In this document: positions 17,805 to 26,515 of the stretch, piece by piece
Layout of the letters: each line of letters begins with the position of its first letter
How positions within the stretch are numbered: position 1 is the stretch's first letter
Origin: Ignisphaera sp.
Lineage (GTDB): Archaea; Thermoproteota; Thermoprotei_A; Sulfolobales; Ignisphaeraceae
Assembly: GCA_038735125.1 (NCBI GenBank)
Contig: JAVYNU010000002.1
Span: 34,806-98,805, forward strand
Direction of reading: 5' to 3'
Length of the DNA stretch: 64,000 bases
Made by a program: the position numbers and the translations under genes
Notes under the pieces: generated by a model
The model's input: the letters and a program-made list of their open reading frames with translations, nothing else
The model's database searches: none
Told to the model about the DNA's origin: nothing

Positions 17805-18195
17805 CCATTTTTATTTCGTAGCAAAACTGCTTATACACGTAAAAATATATTCTTACTGGTAATAGCCAATAAAAATCTGTTAAAATGTCCATTCAACTAT
17901 TTCATTATGTCTGTGTGAACAGGTCATGTGCATGTTATTCACATAACGTGAACAAGTGTTCACAAAATTTGCTATAGCCTATGCATGGCAATGCTTGGGA
18001 GGCAGGCAATGAGATTTGGGTACGCATTCATATATACTCAATATAATATTAGGGTATAGCTAAGCAGAAAAGCCTGAATCAAAATTGATCAACATTTACA
18101 ACGCTATTTTGTTGAGTTGCCTAGAGCGCGTTTGAGCTTATAATCCTAGACTTTTACTATACGCTTTGAGTTTTTAAGGCGTTGTAGGTGCTATA
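17805..18195. promoter_or_regulatory. Palindrome-rich divergent region between glnA and guaA (391 bp)
   Basis: No gene was found. The region holds GTGAACA at 17915-17921, the inverted repeat GTTAT-TCAC-ATAAC at 17934-17947, and directly next to it GTGAACA-AG-TGTTCAC at 17948-17963, a perfect 7-2-7 palindrome. CATGTGCATG at 17925-17934 lies between. The cluster is 110-150 bp upstream of glnA. It looks like multiple sites for a dimeric regulator, plausibly of nitrogen genes. Near guaA, CTTTTACTATACGC and a GTTTTTAAGGCG box around 18150-18180 are promoter candidates. Confidence 0.6.
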
Positions 18196-19764
18196 ATGGA
18201 GAGTGGCTGGACTCCATTCAAGGAGTTTGACACTGTAGTCATAGTCAATTTTGGTGGTCAGTATGCTCACTTGATTGCTAGAAGGGTTAGGGAGCTCAAT
18301 GTTTATAGCGAGATTGTCAATTACACTGATTTCAGTGTTGATGTTGTTGAGAGGATTAGGCCCAAGGCAATCATATTGTCTGGCGGGCCTAGCAGTATTA
18401 TAGCATCTCCCAATCCTCCAGTAATAGGTGGCTGGGTACTTGATGTTGGTGTGCCTGTTCTAGGTATTTGCTATGGACATCAGCTTCTAGCCCACTTGAT
18501 TGGTGGTAGGGTTGAGAGAGGTGTTGGCGAGTATGGGAAAACAGAGATAGAGATTGTAGCACACAATGATATTTTTGCTGGTTGGGGCAAGAGAGAGTTT
18601 GTGTGGATGTCCCACAGCGACTATGTGGCTGAGGTTCCTAGGGACAAAGCCATTGCCTTGGCAAGATCTGTTGAAACAGGCTATATAGCAGCGTTTAAGC
18701 TTATCGATAGACCTGTATATGGTGTTCAGTTCCATCCAGAGGTTTACCACACTCCAAAGGGTAGGAAACTCATTGAAAATTTTGTTATGAGAATAGCTAA
18801 GGCTAGGCAAAACTGGAATCCGGGAAACATAATCGATCGGATTGTAGATGAAATTAAATCTGCTGTGGGAAGGGATGAGAAGGTCTTATGCGCAGTTAGT
18901 GGCGGTGTTGACTCAACTGTAACAGCTCTTCTACTGAAAAGAGCCATTGGAGATAGGCTAGTAGCTGTTTTTGTTAACCACGGTCTTCTTAGAGAGGATG
19001 AGGATAGAGAGGTTTTGAATATGCTTAGAGGCCTTGGTATTAACCCGATATACATCGATGCCTCGCAGAGGTTCTTGAAGGCACTCAAAGGTGTTAAAGA
19101 TTGTGAGGAGAAGAGGAGGATCATAGGAGAACTATTTGCAGAAATATTCAAGGAGATCGCCGAAAGCGACAAAGATATAAAGTGGCTTGCCCAGGGAACA
19201 ACATACCCAGATGTCATAGAAAGTGGTGGTGCAGTTGGCGCAGATAAGATCAAGAGCCATCACAATGTCGCTGGACTGCCAAAATGGCTAAATCTAAGGA
19301 TTTTAGAGCCTATAAGACATCTATACAAAGATGAGGTGAGGAAACTGGCTATAGCGCTTGGAGTGCCAAGAGAATGGGCATATAGACACCCGTTTCCAGG
19401 CCCTGGACTAGCCGTTAGGATAATTGGTGAGGTAACAGAAGAGAAGCTGGCGATAGTCAGAAGGGCTTCTAAAATAGTTGAGGAAGAGCTGAAGAAGGAG
19501 GGGCTGTACGAGAGGGTTTGGCAAGCATTTGCAGTTGTTGGAGAGGATAGATGGGTTGGTGTAAAAGGAGATAGAAGAGAATTGGGATACATAGTTACTG
19601 TGAGGATTGTTGAAAGCGAAGATGCCATGACAGCTGATTGGAGCAAAATACCACTCGAAACTCTTGAAAGGATATCGAATAGAATAGCGCGGGAAATACC
19701 CAGTGTAACGATGGTTACATATGCAATATCATCGAAACCCCCCTCAACAATAGAGCCATGCTAA
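18196..19764 (+). CDS. guaA: GMP synthase (glutamine-hydrolysing), full length
   Basis: A 522-residue protein with both halves fused. The N-terminal glutaminase (residues about 10-200) has LSGGPSSI, GICYGHQ with the catalytic Cys, and FHPEV. The synthetase half has the PP-loop AVSGGVDST, the dimerisation domain HPFPGPGLAVRIIGEVTEEK and the terminal SSKPPSTIE. It converts XMP to GMP. Many euryarchaea encode the two halves separately; here they are one chain. ATG at 18196. Confidence 0.96.
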   Translation: MESGWTPFKEFDTVVIVNFGGQYAHLIARRVRELNVYSEIVNYTDFSVDVVERIRPKAIILSGGPSSIIASPNPPVIGGWVLDVGVPVLGICYGHQLLAHLIGGRVERGVGEYGKTEIEIVAHNDIFAGWGKREFVWMSHSDYVAEVPRDKAIALARSVETGYIAAFKLIDRPVYGVQFHPEVYHTPKGRKLIENFVMRIAKARQNWNPGNIIDRIVDEIKSAVGRDEKVLCAVSGGVDSTVTALLLKRAIGDRLVAVFVNHGLLREDEDREVLNMLRGLGINPIYIDASQRFLKALKGVKDCEEKRRIIGELFAEIFKEIAESDKDIKWLAQGTTYPDVIESGGAVGADKIKSHHNVAGLPKWLNLRILEPIRHLYKDEVRKLAIALGVPREWAYRHPFPGPGLAVRIIGEVTEEKLAIVRRASKIVEEELKKEGLYERVWQAFAVVGEDRWVGVKGDRRELGYIVTVRIVESEDAMTADWSKIPLETLERISNRIAREIPSVTMVTYAISSKPPSTIEPC

Positions 19765-19837
19765 AACAGTAGAGCTAAGGAGTGCATAAGACTTTTTGCT
19801 AGGTTAGACATTCTGCAGCGGTAAAAGATCTGCGAGA

Positions 19838-20611
19838 GTGGCTATGCTATACGAGATTTACAATGGTATCTACGGCGTCGATGATCTTCCCATAGCCTAT
19901 CTCTCTACCGGTAGCTTGAAATCTCTTGTTGTTGCCGATATCCATCTCGGTTTTGAGGAGTATATGGCTACGAAGGGGGTTTACATTCCTAGAATGCAGT
20001 TAAACAAGGCTATAGATATCATTGAAAAGGCTCTGAACACAGTAAATGTGGATACACTCATTATTGTTGGGGATATAAAGCATTTGTTCGACAAGCTTGG
20101 TAGAAGAGAGACTAGGGATCTCCATGAGTTTATCCTCTACGTCAAGAAGAGATTCAATAGAGTTGTTCTGGTGAGGGGAAACCACGACAACTTCATATAC
20201 TCTCTGTCGCAGAGATATGGGATAGAGTTTTATGAGACTATGGAGTTTGGAAACATACTTTTTGTTCATGGACATAAGAAATTGGAGTTGGAGGACAACA
20301 CAAAGCTAATTATAATGGGCCATGAACATCCAAGCATAGCGTTAAAAGATCCTGTCACAGAATCTGTTACAAAGCTTCCATGTTTTCTGAGGATACCATT
20401 TCAGAACGGGTCAACGGCTATTGTGCTACCTGCAGCAGGAGCTTATCAAACGGGTACATCTGTTTCAACATCGCCTGAAAGTTACTTGTCTCCAATTATA
20501 AAGAGATTTGGTGTTTTACGAGATGCAAAGCCTTTTGCAATAGTCGAGAATGAAGGTTTGTTCGAGCTTCCAACGCTATCTGCCGTAGAAGATCTTTTAG
20601 CAATGTTTTAA
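19838..20611 (+). CDS. Archaeal SbcD-like metallophosphoesterase
   Basis: A 257-residue calcineurin-like phosphoesterase with the metal-site motifs ADIHLGFEE, VGDIKHLF, VRGNHDNF, HGHKK and IMGHEHPS. The set matches the short archaeal SbcD-related family found next to replication and repair genes; substrate unknown. ORF start ATG at 19838, with a second ATG in frame at 19844. It is upstream of TBP and HerA-NurA, an information-processing neighbourhood. Confidence 0.85.
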   Translation: MAMLYEIYNGIYGVDDLPIAYLSTGSLKSLVVADIHLGFEEYMATKGVYIPRMQLNKAIDIIEKALNTVNVDTLIIVGDIKHLFDKLGRRETRDLHEFILYVKKRFNRVVLVRGNHDNFIYSLSQRYGIEFYETMEFGNILFVHGHKKLELEDNTKLIIMGHEHPSIALKDPVTESVTKLPCFLRIPFQNGSTAIVLPAAGAYQTGTSVSTSPESYLSPIIKRFGVLRDAKPFAIVENEGLFELPTLSAVEDLLAMF

Positions 20612-20655
20612 TTCATTGGCATAATTTAAAAAGAGCTTATAAACCCTGTTAAGGG

Positions 20656-20663
20656 TATATAAG
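20656..20663 (+). promoter_or_regulatory. TATA box of the TBP gene
   Basis: TATATAAG with GGG just before it. Counting about 26 bp from its centre puts the transcription start near 20685, at the very beginning of the open TBP frame, which would make the message leaderless or nearly so. Confidence 0.6.
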
Positions 20664-20682
20664 TTTGAGTTAAAAAACTTGA

Positions 20683-21402
20683 ATTGAGAGTGAGATTATT
20701 TCATCTCTAGATTCCTATTATAAACAATTTTATGAGAAATATCTCCTAGATCTAAACAACCCATTCATAAATGTTAAGGTTGAGAATATAGTTGCCACAG
20801 TATCAATAGGTCAGAACATAGATCTAGACTACCTTGACAAGGTACTGCCAAATGTTGAGTACGATCCGGAGCAGTTTCCAGGGCTTGTACTGAGAATGGA
20901 CAATCCAAAGGTTACAGCACTTGTCTTCAGATCTGGGAGAATGGTTGTTACAGGTGCTAAGAGCACTCCAATGCTTATAAGAGCTGTGAAGAAGATAATT
21001 AAAATGCTTCTAAAATACTATGTTACAATATCGTCCAAGCCGAGGATACAGATACAAAACATTGTAGCATCTGCAAACATTGGTTCAGAGGTTATGCTAG
21101 AGAAGGTTGCTTTCCTATTGGAGAACACAATGTATGAACCAGAGCAGTTCCCAGGCCTCATATACAGAATGAGCGATCCTCATGTCGTTCTACTTATATT
21201 CAGTAGTGGGAAGATGGTTATAACAGGTGCGAAAAGCGAGGATGAAGTATTTCTAGCAGTTAGAAATGTCTTTATTAAGCTCAGAGATCTTGGGTGCTTG
21301 AGGGAAACCAAGAAAGAAGAAGAAATTTTGTCGGAGGAGCTAGAATCAATTGAAAGTGGAAGAAGCAAGAAGAAATTAACGCTAAGAGACTTGGAGATCT
21401 AG
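20683..21402 (+). CDS. tbp: TATA-box binding protein, with no standard start codon
   Basis: General transcription factor with two saddle repeats. Repeat 1 has [30 protein letters not shown] and [10 protein letters not shown]; repeat 2 has [26 protein letters not shown] and [13 protein letters not shown]. The frame is open back to a TGA at 20680-20682, yet between that stop and the core there is no ATG, GTG or TTG; the first ATG (20896) is far inside repeat 1 and would destroy the fold. ATT codons stand at 20683, 20695 and 20698, the latter two after GAGAGTGAG. I give the longest version; the true start is one of these, or the sequence has an error. It ends sharing CTAG with the convergent herA stop. 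Confidence 0.9.
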   Translation: MESEIISSLDSYYKQFYEKYLLDLNNPFINVKVENIVATVSIGQNIDLDYLDKVLPNVEYDPEQFPGLVLRMDNPKVTALVFRSGRMVVTGAKSTPMLIRAVKKIIKMLLKYYVTISSKPRIQIQNIVASANIGSEVMLEKVAFLLENTMYEPEQFPGLIYRMSDPHVVLLIFSSGKMVITGAKSEDEVFLAVRNVFIKLRDLGCLRETKKEEEILSEELESIESGRSKKKLTLRDLEI

Positions 21403-22880
21403 CCTCTTTTTCCATATCTGCTCCAAATACCCACAGCATCAATATCCATACCACTAACTTTTTCGCTAACCAAATCAATTCTGGTGGCAGCTGGTATTGG
21501 CACCCACTCCCCAAGCAATATGGCCTCTCCAATGTTGAGACCTGGTAGCTCCTCCATAACATCCTGCATAACGGGCTCACAATACTTGGCTATATATGCC
21601 TGGTCCTCTGGATGAACTATTCGAAGAATTGCTAGATTTCCTAACTGGCTAAGGATGGTTGGGTCTAATCCCCTGGGTCTCTGAGACACTATAACAAGCC
21701 CCAAACCAAATTTTCTACCCTCTCTAGCCACAAGCGATGCACTATACTTTGTAGCTGTTTCTTCATCTGCAGGTATGAAAACATGGGCCTCTTCTATAAC
21801 CGCTATAAGTGGTGTTGGAAATCCTCTTGAACCATTGCTCCACACACTAGCCTTCCTAGCCTCCAAGAGTCTTGATAGCCAATGCGCTATCACAGCATCG
21901 GCGTGGTTTAGATGCAACTCACTTAAATCAACAACATTTATAGAGCCTACAACTATCCTGTCCATGACATCACCTGAATCCTCTTTGAGAATTCTCTTCA
22001 AAAAGTTTTCATAGACAGTTAGAGAGTCTAGAACCTTTTGGGCAGAGATACCGTATCTTGCAACCCTCCCCTGAACGCATCTCTTCATGACATTGAAAAA
22101 CTCCTTAGCTGATTCTAGATCAATTGAATCCAAACACTCTTTGAGCACCATTCTCTGTCTAGTTGCATTCCTCGGTATGTTCAAAAGTCTTGCAAGCTCA
22201 TCTAGGGTTAGCCTCAAAGGGTCTAGAACAGGCTTTATCAAAGTGGTGTTTCTAAGCGATGTGTATTCCCCGTGGTAATCGAATATAACTATGGTTCCCC
22301 CCAATTCCTCAACCCTCTTAGCAATCAATGCAACGAGGTTGCTCTTTCCCATTCCAGTCATCGCAAGCACACCTAAATGCCTAGAGACAATTTTGTTGAT
22401 ATTCACCCTAACCTCTGTCTCTGGCTCTCTCAGAAGCGCGCCAATCCTCACATAGCCATGTCTCCTTGGGCTAAACACAGTCTCTAAAACAGTTTTTGGG
22501 GCTTTGTACACCTCTGTCCCTGGTGGGGGCGGTATAGCAGGTATGTGGAGCTTGTGGCCATTGTCTTCCATAGAGCCTAGAATCTTAATCACGCCCCTAT
22601 GGTAGAAAAGCCTCTCGCCAACTCTCACACTCTTAACAAGTCTCTCAACATCTCGAGGATCAATTAGATCCCTTGATATAATAGTGCTGCCAGTTATAGA
22701 GTTTGCAACAAATGCTAGCACCCTATACCCATGATACTCCATATACAAGTATTCGCCCATTGCAAGAGGTCTAAAAGCTAGGATCTCTGCTCTATAGGGC
22801 TTAGACTCTCCAACCACATAGCCAACAACCTCGCCATCCCCAGTAGTATCCCCCAACTCTACAAGTTTTTGTAAAGCCAT
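21399..22880 (-). CDS. herA: HerA-type hexameric DNA helicase/translocase
   Basis: A 493-residue ATPase with an N-terminal HAS-barrel region, Walker A GMGKSN (residues about 178-183) and Walker [12 protein letters not shown], plus the arginine-rich [14 protein letters not shown] segment. HerA works with NurA and Mre11-Rad50 in making 3' single-stranded DNA ends for recombination. It follows nurA by 11 bp on the same strand, the classical archaeal pair. Mre11 and Rad50 are not in the window. Its stop overlaps that of TBP on the opposite strand. Confidence 0.93.
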   Translation of the reverse strand: MALQKLVELGDTTGDGEVVGYVVGESKPYRAEILAFRPLAMGEYLYMEYHGYRVLAFVANSITGSTIISRDLIDPRDVERLVKSVRVGERLFYHRGVIKILGSMEDNGHKLHIPAIPPPPGTEVYKAPKTVLETVFSPRRHGYVRIGALLREPETEVRVNINKIVSRHLGVLAMTGMGKSNLVALIAKRVEELGGTIVIFDYHGEYTSLRNTTLIKPVLDPLRLTLDELARLLNIPRNATRQRMVLKECLDSIDLESAKEFFNVMKRCVQGRVARYGISAQKVLDSLTVYENFLKRILKEDSGDVMDRIVVGSINVVDLSELHLNHADAVIAHWLSRLLEARKASVWSNGSRGFPTPLIAVIEEAHVFIPADEETATKYSASLVAREGRKFGLGLVIVSQRPRGLDPTILSQLGNLAILRIVHPEDQAYIAKYCEPVMQDVMEELPGLNIGEAILLGEWVPIPAATRIDLVSEKVSGMDIDAVGIWSRYGKRG

Positions 22881-22891
22881 TACCCGATCAC

Positions 22892-23875
22892 CTACAGAGG
22901 CTCTCTGTCATATGGATCAGAGGAAATGCCTAGTACAGTAGCTATTCTCTCAACATCTCCAATACTGACACGAGCTATTTGGTCTGCCCTCATAAGTGGG
23001 TAGGGGTAGCCAGAGACTATGTATTGCGATAGAACATCTATTAAATGTTTAATTCTAGGCTCTACTGGTTCACCAGCTTCCCCAACAAACTCTATTCTGT
23101 ATATTCTCGAAAATGGCTCGAATCTAGCATAAGACATGTAGATGGTGGCATCAATACCTGTAACTCTCTTTACACTCTGTCTAAAAGTTTTTGCTGCTAC
23201 TGCAATGCCTATATGTCTAGAGTTGGTCAGATCCACAGGTTTTGTGTATCCAGGCATGCCATCGGTATATCTCTCAAAATAGTATATATCCCCTTTGACT
23301 AGGCCGAGAACATCTTTAGCTGTAGAGTTCTTTGAAATGAAGAATACTTTGCTTGGATATAGAGAAAGTGTTATTAGCAAGTTATTCAAAACATCTTTGA
23401 TGTTAAATCCCTTTGCTTCAACAAGCTCGTTACCCCCATCAAATAGAGCCTTTCTAATCTTGGAGAAAACAGCTATTAGACTACCATCAATCAAAGCAAT
23501 GTCAGTATTTTGAATGAGTTGGTATACAAAATCTATTTCTCTTATTGATGAGAGTAGAGAAAGATCATACTCTATATTGCTACTGGATATAACATCTATA
23601 TCGACTACCCCATTGCTTATCTCCTCGCTACTACCATCTATAGAAACCCATACAGTGTTCTGGATATAGAGTGCATATCCTCGGAACTCCCTATAGTTGT
23701 ATCCGCTATCAATTGCCGTTATCTTATGTCTCTTTTGGTAAGAGTTTCGATAGCCCTTATAGAAAACCCACATAGACTTGACATTTCTAGCAACATCAAA
23801 ACTTATTACCTCATCAACCTTACTTCTGATAGCACCAAAATATGTTAGTGCAAAGTCGAGGGCATTTGAAAGCAC
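22892..23875 (-). CDS. nurA: NurA-type 5'-3' nuclease
   Basis: A 327-residue NurA-domain protein. The N-terminal catalytic Asp lies in AIDSGYNYREFRGY, the second acidic patch in ALIDGSL, and the C-terminal part contains the usual RIEFVGEAGEP and YPYPLMRADQIARV segments. With HerA, encoded immediately downstream, it resects DNA ends. ATG at 23875. It is divergent from an acetyltransferase gene 88 bp away. Confidence 0.92.
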   Translation of the reverse strand: MLSNALDFALTYFGAIRSKVDEVISFDVARNVKSMWVFYKGYRNSYQKRHKITAIDSGYNYREFRGYALYIQNTVWVSIDGSSEEISNGVVDIDVISSSNIEYDLSLLSSIREIDFVYQLIQNTDIALIDGSLIAVFSKIRKALFDGGNELVEAKGFNIKDVLNNLLITLSLYPSKVFFISKNSTAKDVLGLVKGDIYYFERYTDGMPGYTKPVDLTNSRHIGIAVAAKTFRQSVKRVTGIDATIYMSYARFEPFSRIYRIEFVGEAGEPVEPRIKHLIDVLSQYIVSGYPYPLMRADQIARVSIGDVERIATVLGISSDPYDREPL

Positions 23876-23963
23876 ATTTATCAGCCATGGTAATACTTGT
23901 GAACTACTACAGTATTATTTAATTGAGTGGAAGATTATAAAGGAGAGAGATAACCGAAAATGA

Positions 23964-24545
23964 ATGAGGATGCTAAAAGTGAAGATAGTTGAATGTGGCA
24001 TAGAATGTTTAGACACGGTCAAAGCTATCCTTGTTAAAAATATGGGGTGGTATCAAGCCTACTTTGCTGCAGCATGTTTAGAGCTAGGAAGGTGTAGGGC
24101 GTTGGTAGCCTTGGTTAATAATGTTGAGGTAGGGTCGCTATTATTCTATGAGGCTAAGCTTAGCCCAAGCAACTTAGTTGTTATCTACTATGTGGCTGTT
24201 GAGGAAATGTATAGAGGAAGAGGTATAGGCAAAGCCCTTGTATCCTCAGCTGAGTACATTTCTGATGGTAGCATGTATATAGCTACTACACATAGAGATA
24301 ATGTGGCATCGAGAAAGATGTTCAAGGATCTTGACTATAGCGAGATACCTTTTGAGCATCTCAAAGAAAGCACCATAGACTTTTTAGAAAGGCTTGCATG
24401 CTCATATGAAGACGACATTGTCTTGTATAAAGGGCATCTAGAGCTAGATTACCTAGCATCACTATCTCTAAATAGGGTTGTTGCTAAGCAGTTGTGGAAA
24501 GAGCTTTGCTTCAATCCTTGGAAAAGAATCAGGCATAAGCACTAA
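23964..24545 (+). CDS. GNAT-family N-acetyltransferase with C-terminal extension
   Basis: A 193-residue protein. Residues about 70-110 carry the acetyl-CoA motif YRGRGIGKALVSSAEY, followed by ATTHRDNVASRKMFKDLDY, typical of GNAT motif A and B. Around 60 more residues follow that are not part of the basic fold. The substrate is unknown. The ATG at 23964 (MRMLKVKIVE) is chosen because the ATG at 23960 leads to a stop after ten codons. Confidence 0.85.
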   Translation: MRMLKVKIVECGIECLDTVKAILVKNMGWYQAYFAAACLELGRCRALVALVNNVEVGSLLFYEAKLSPSNLVVIYYVAVEEMYRGRGIGKALVSSAEYISDGSMYIATTHRDNVASRKMFKDLDYSEIPFEHLKESTIDFLERLACSYEDDIVLYKGHLELDYLASLSLNRVVAKQLWKELCFNPWKRIRHKH

Positions 24546-24569
24546 ATACCCCCAAACAGAAATCGAAAA

Positions 24570-24881
24570 TTATCCTATTTTGAGAAGCTTCTCTACGGTC
24601 TCTAGAAACTTTTCTTTGTGTAAATCAATTATGTACTCTCCTCTTAAAGCATACTCCAGAACATCTCTATGCATCTCAAATATCTTCTCAGCGCAAACCA
24701 GATCCTTGCTACATGACTGTGGATCCACATAGAAAAAGTTCTCTATCCAAGTTAATGAGAATATTAGCAACCTATAGTCTAGCTCATCATCTGATTCTAG
24801 ACACAAGACCCTATACCTCGAACATATCTCCTTAGCTATATTCACAAGCTCTTGCTTCTCATTTTCCACCGCTTGCACCAA
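24570..24881 (-). CDS. Hypothetical helical protein, 103 residues
   Basis: No family recognised. An acidic, mostly helical protein with four cysteines scattered (residues about 20, 28, 57, 63). Its 3' end faces that of the acetyltransferase gene. Coding is supported by an intact frame, compact spacing and amino acid composition like its neighbours. It could be a HEPN-like or PaREP-like helical bundle, but I see no motif. Confidence 0.55.
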   Translation of the reverse strand: MVQAVENEKQELVNIAKEICSRYRVLCLESDDELDYRLLIFSLTWIENFFYVDPQSCSKDLVCAEKIFEMHRDVLEYALRGEYIIDLHKEKFLETVEKLLKIG

Positions 24882-24952
24882 GTTTATTGTTTGTACTCCT
24901 AAAGTAGCTATTATCTAAGGCTATATATAAGTTTTTGAACCTATTTGAAAGG

Positions 24953-25459
24953 CTAAACTTCAAATGTATTTGCAATGTTTTGAATAAATTTAATAAGACT
25001 GGAAATAGACTCTCTTAATAATTCTCTCCAGGCAGTATTGGAGTTGAGGTATATTTCTACATGTTTTGCTGCCTCAGCAGGAATATCATCTCCATATATA
25101 CTAAGTTTTTTGATGATCTCATAATCAACCGGTATGTAGATTATTGGCTCTATCGGTGCCATCCAGACACCCTTTTCCTTTGCCTTCAGTAGTGCTTCTA
25201 TAACTTCTCTATCACTTGCATTGTCTTTAAGATCCATTAAGGCAGCATAGTGATGGTCTATGTAGTGCATTACGAAAACTGCTTTCAGAATCCCATCCTG
25301 TCTGCATGTGTATAAGCCATATTCCGATGAATCTGGCAGTACTGTATGTGCTTCTTCATCTACAGTGCATCCGATATTCCTCAAATATTCTAGGAACTTT
25401 AAACCATTTTTAGCGTCTACAAAGGATATTAGCATAGACACCACGAAATTGTTTAACAA
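24953..25459 (-). CDS. Hypothetical protein, 168 residues
   Basis: No family recognised. It begins MLNNFVVSMLISFVDAKNGLKFLEYLRNIG and has an alpha/beta pattern with a GVWMAPIEPIIYIPVDYE stretch. The gene is divergent from moaC, with 20 bp between the two starts, so the promoters must overlap the coding ends or lie within them. No sign of decay. Confidence 0.58.
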   Translation of the reverse strand: MLNNFVVSMLISFVDAKNGLKFLEYLRNIGCTVDEEAHTVLPDSSEYGLYTCRQDGILKAVFVMHYIDHHYAALMDLKDNASDREVIEALLKAKEKGVWMAPIEPIIYIPVDYEIIKKLSIYGDDIPAEAAKHVEIYLNSNTAWRELLRESISSLIKFIQNIANTFEV

Positions 25460-25479
25460 GTTTTCAGAGGTTAAAATCT

Positions 25480-25920
25480 ATGTCTGTAAAAATGGTTGAT
25501 GTAAGCGAAAAACCAGAGGTTTTTAGAGAAGCTGTTGCAAGAGGGTGTATAAAGCTTAGGAGAGAAACTGTTGAGAGGATTGGGAATAGAGAGGTTGAGA
25601 AAGGCGATGTTATAGTAGCATCATCTCTCGTGGCAATATCATCCGCCAAGCTAGCGCATATGATATTGCCTTTTTGCCACCCCATAAAGATAGACTATGT
25701 GGAGCCCAGGATTTGGCTAGAGGATGAAAGGCTTTGTATAGAGGTTTTGGTTAAAACTCGTGAGAGAACAGGTGTGGAGATGGAGGCTCTAACAGCTGTT
25801 TCAATAGCTCTTCTGAATGTATGGGATATGGTTAAGAAGTATGAAAAGGATGAGAAGGGCCAATATCCATACACAGAAATTGAGAGTATTAGAGTTGTTG
25901 AAAAAGTGAAAAAGAGTTGA
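25480..25920 (+). CDS. moaC: Cyclic pyranopterin monophosphate synthase
   Basis: A 146-residue enzyme of molybdenum/tungsten cofactor synthesis that acts after MoaA on the GTP-derived intermediate. Landmarks are VKMVDVSEKPE, EKGDVIVASSLVAISSAKLAHMILPFCHPI (usual LCHP is FCHP) and GVEMEALTAVSIALLNVWDMVK. With mobB in the window it shows a working pyranopterin pathway, as expected for tungsten- or molybdenum-dependent oxidoreductases. ATG at 25480. Confidence 0.95.
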   Translation: MSVKMVDVSEKPEVFREAVARGCIKLRRETVERIGNREVEKGDVIVASSLVAISSAKLAHMILPFCHPIKIDYVEPRIWLEDERLCIEVLVKTRERTGVEMEALTAVSIALLNVWDMVKKYEKDEKGQYPYTEIESIRVVEKVKKS

Positions 25921-25923
25921 TTT

Positions 25924-26445
25924 TCACTTCTTTGGCTTGTAGAAGGGGTGCGCAACAGTATCTTTCTTCGCAAGTATTTCATCTATCTTTGGCTCTCCCT
26001 CCATGGCTCTCTTAATAGCTAGCTTCGTAGCTTCGTAATTGAATTTAAACACCTTGTCAGGGTCTTTAGCAGCTGGATGAACAAACACCCCACAGATTAT
26101 CACAACATCTTCAACAATATCCTTTGGTATAATGCCCTCGGCAACGGCATCAGCAACAGCTTTTGCAACAGCATACTGAGCTGCACCAAAAACCAGCTCT
26201 GCCTGCTTCAAATTCTTTATAGTCACCTTGGGGACTATCAGTGTAACAGGCTTGACAAGAAGATTTGGTGTTAGAACAGCAAACAGCTTTGTGTGTCCAT
26301 ATGTCTGGTGGGCTAGACCAAATGCAAAGCCTATGCCTGCAGGTCCATCTTTATCCCCTATAATCAAGTCTATGTGGGCAATCTCAGGCTCTTCGCCAAC
26401 AAGAGCCTCCCCAAATCTAATACCTATTTTTGCCATACAACTCAC
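25924..26445 (-). CDS. fae: Formaldehyde-activating enzyme (Fae)
   Basis: A 173-residue protein with the Fae signature FGEALVGEEPEIAHIDLIIGDKDGPAG; the His in AHIDL is the conserved catalytic one. It continues with HTKLFAVLTPNLLVKP and the C-terminal KIDEILAKKDTVAHPFYKPKK. Known Fae joins formaldehyde to tetrahydromethanopterin; a related domain is fused to hexulose-phosphate synthase in some archaea, but no such domain is present here. ATG at 26445 or at 26436 (MAKIGIRFG), the latter matching the usual N-terminus. The carrier pterin and pathway in this organism are not visible in the window. A TATA-like sequence lies around 26475-26490. Confidence 0.92.
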   Translation of the reverse strand: MSCMAKIGIRFGEALVGEEPEIAHIDLIIGDKDGPAGIGFAFGLAHQTYGHTKLFAVLTPNLLVKPVTLIVPKVTIKNLKQAELVFGAAQYAVAKAVADAVAEGIIPKDIVEDVVIICGVFVHPAAKDPDKVFKFNYEATKLAIKRAMEGEPKIDEILAKKDTVAHPFYKPKK

Positions 26446-26515
26446 ACCCTCTATAAAAGTTTATTCAAAAACCTATATAAAAATCTTTGTACAACATGGA
26501 CTTTACTTTATTGAG

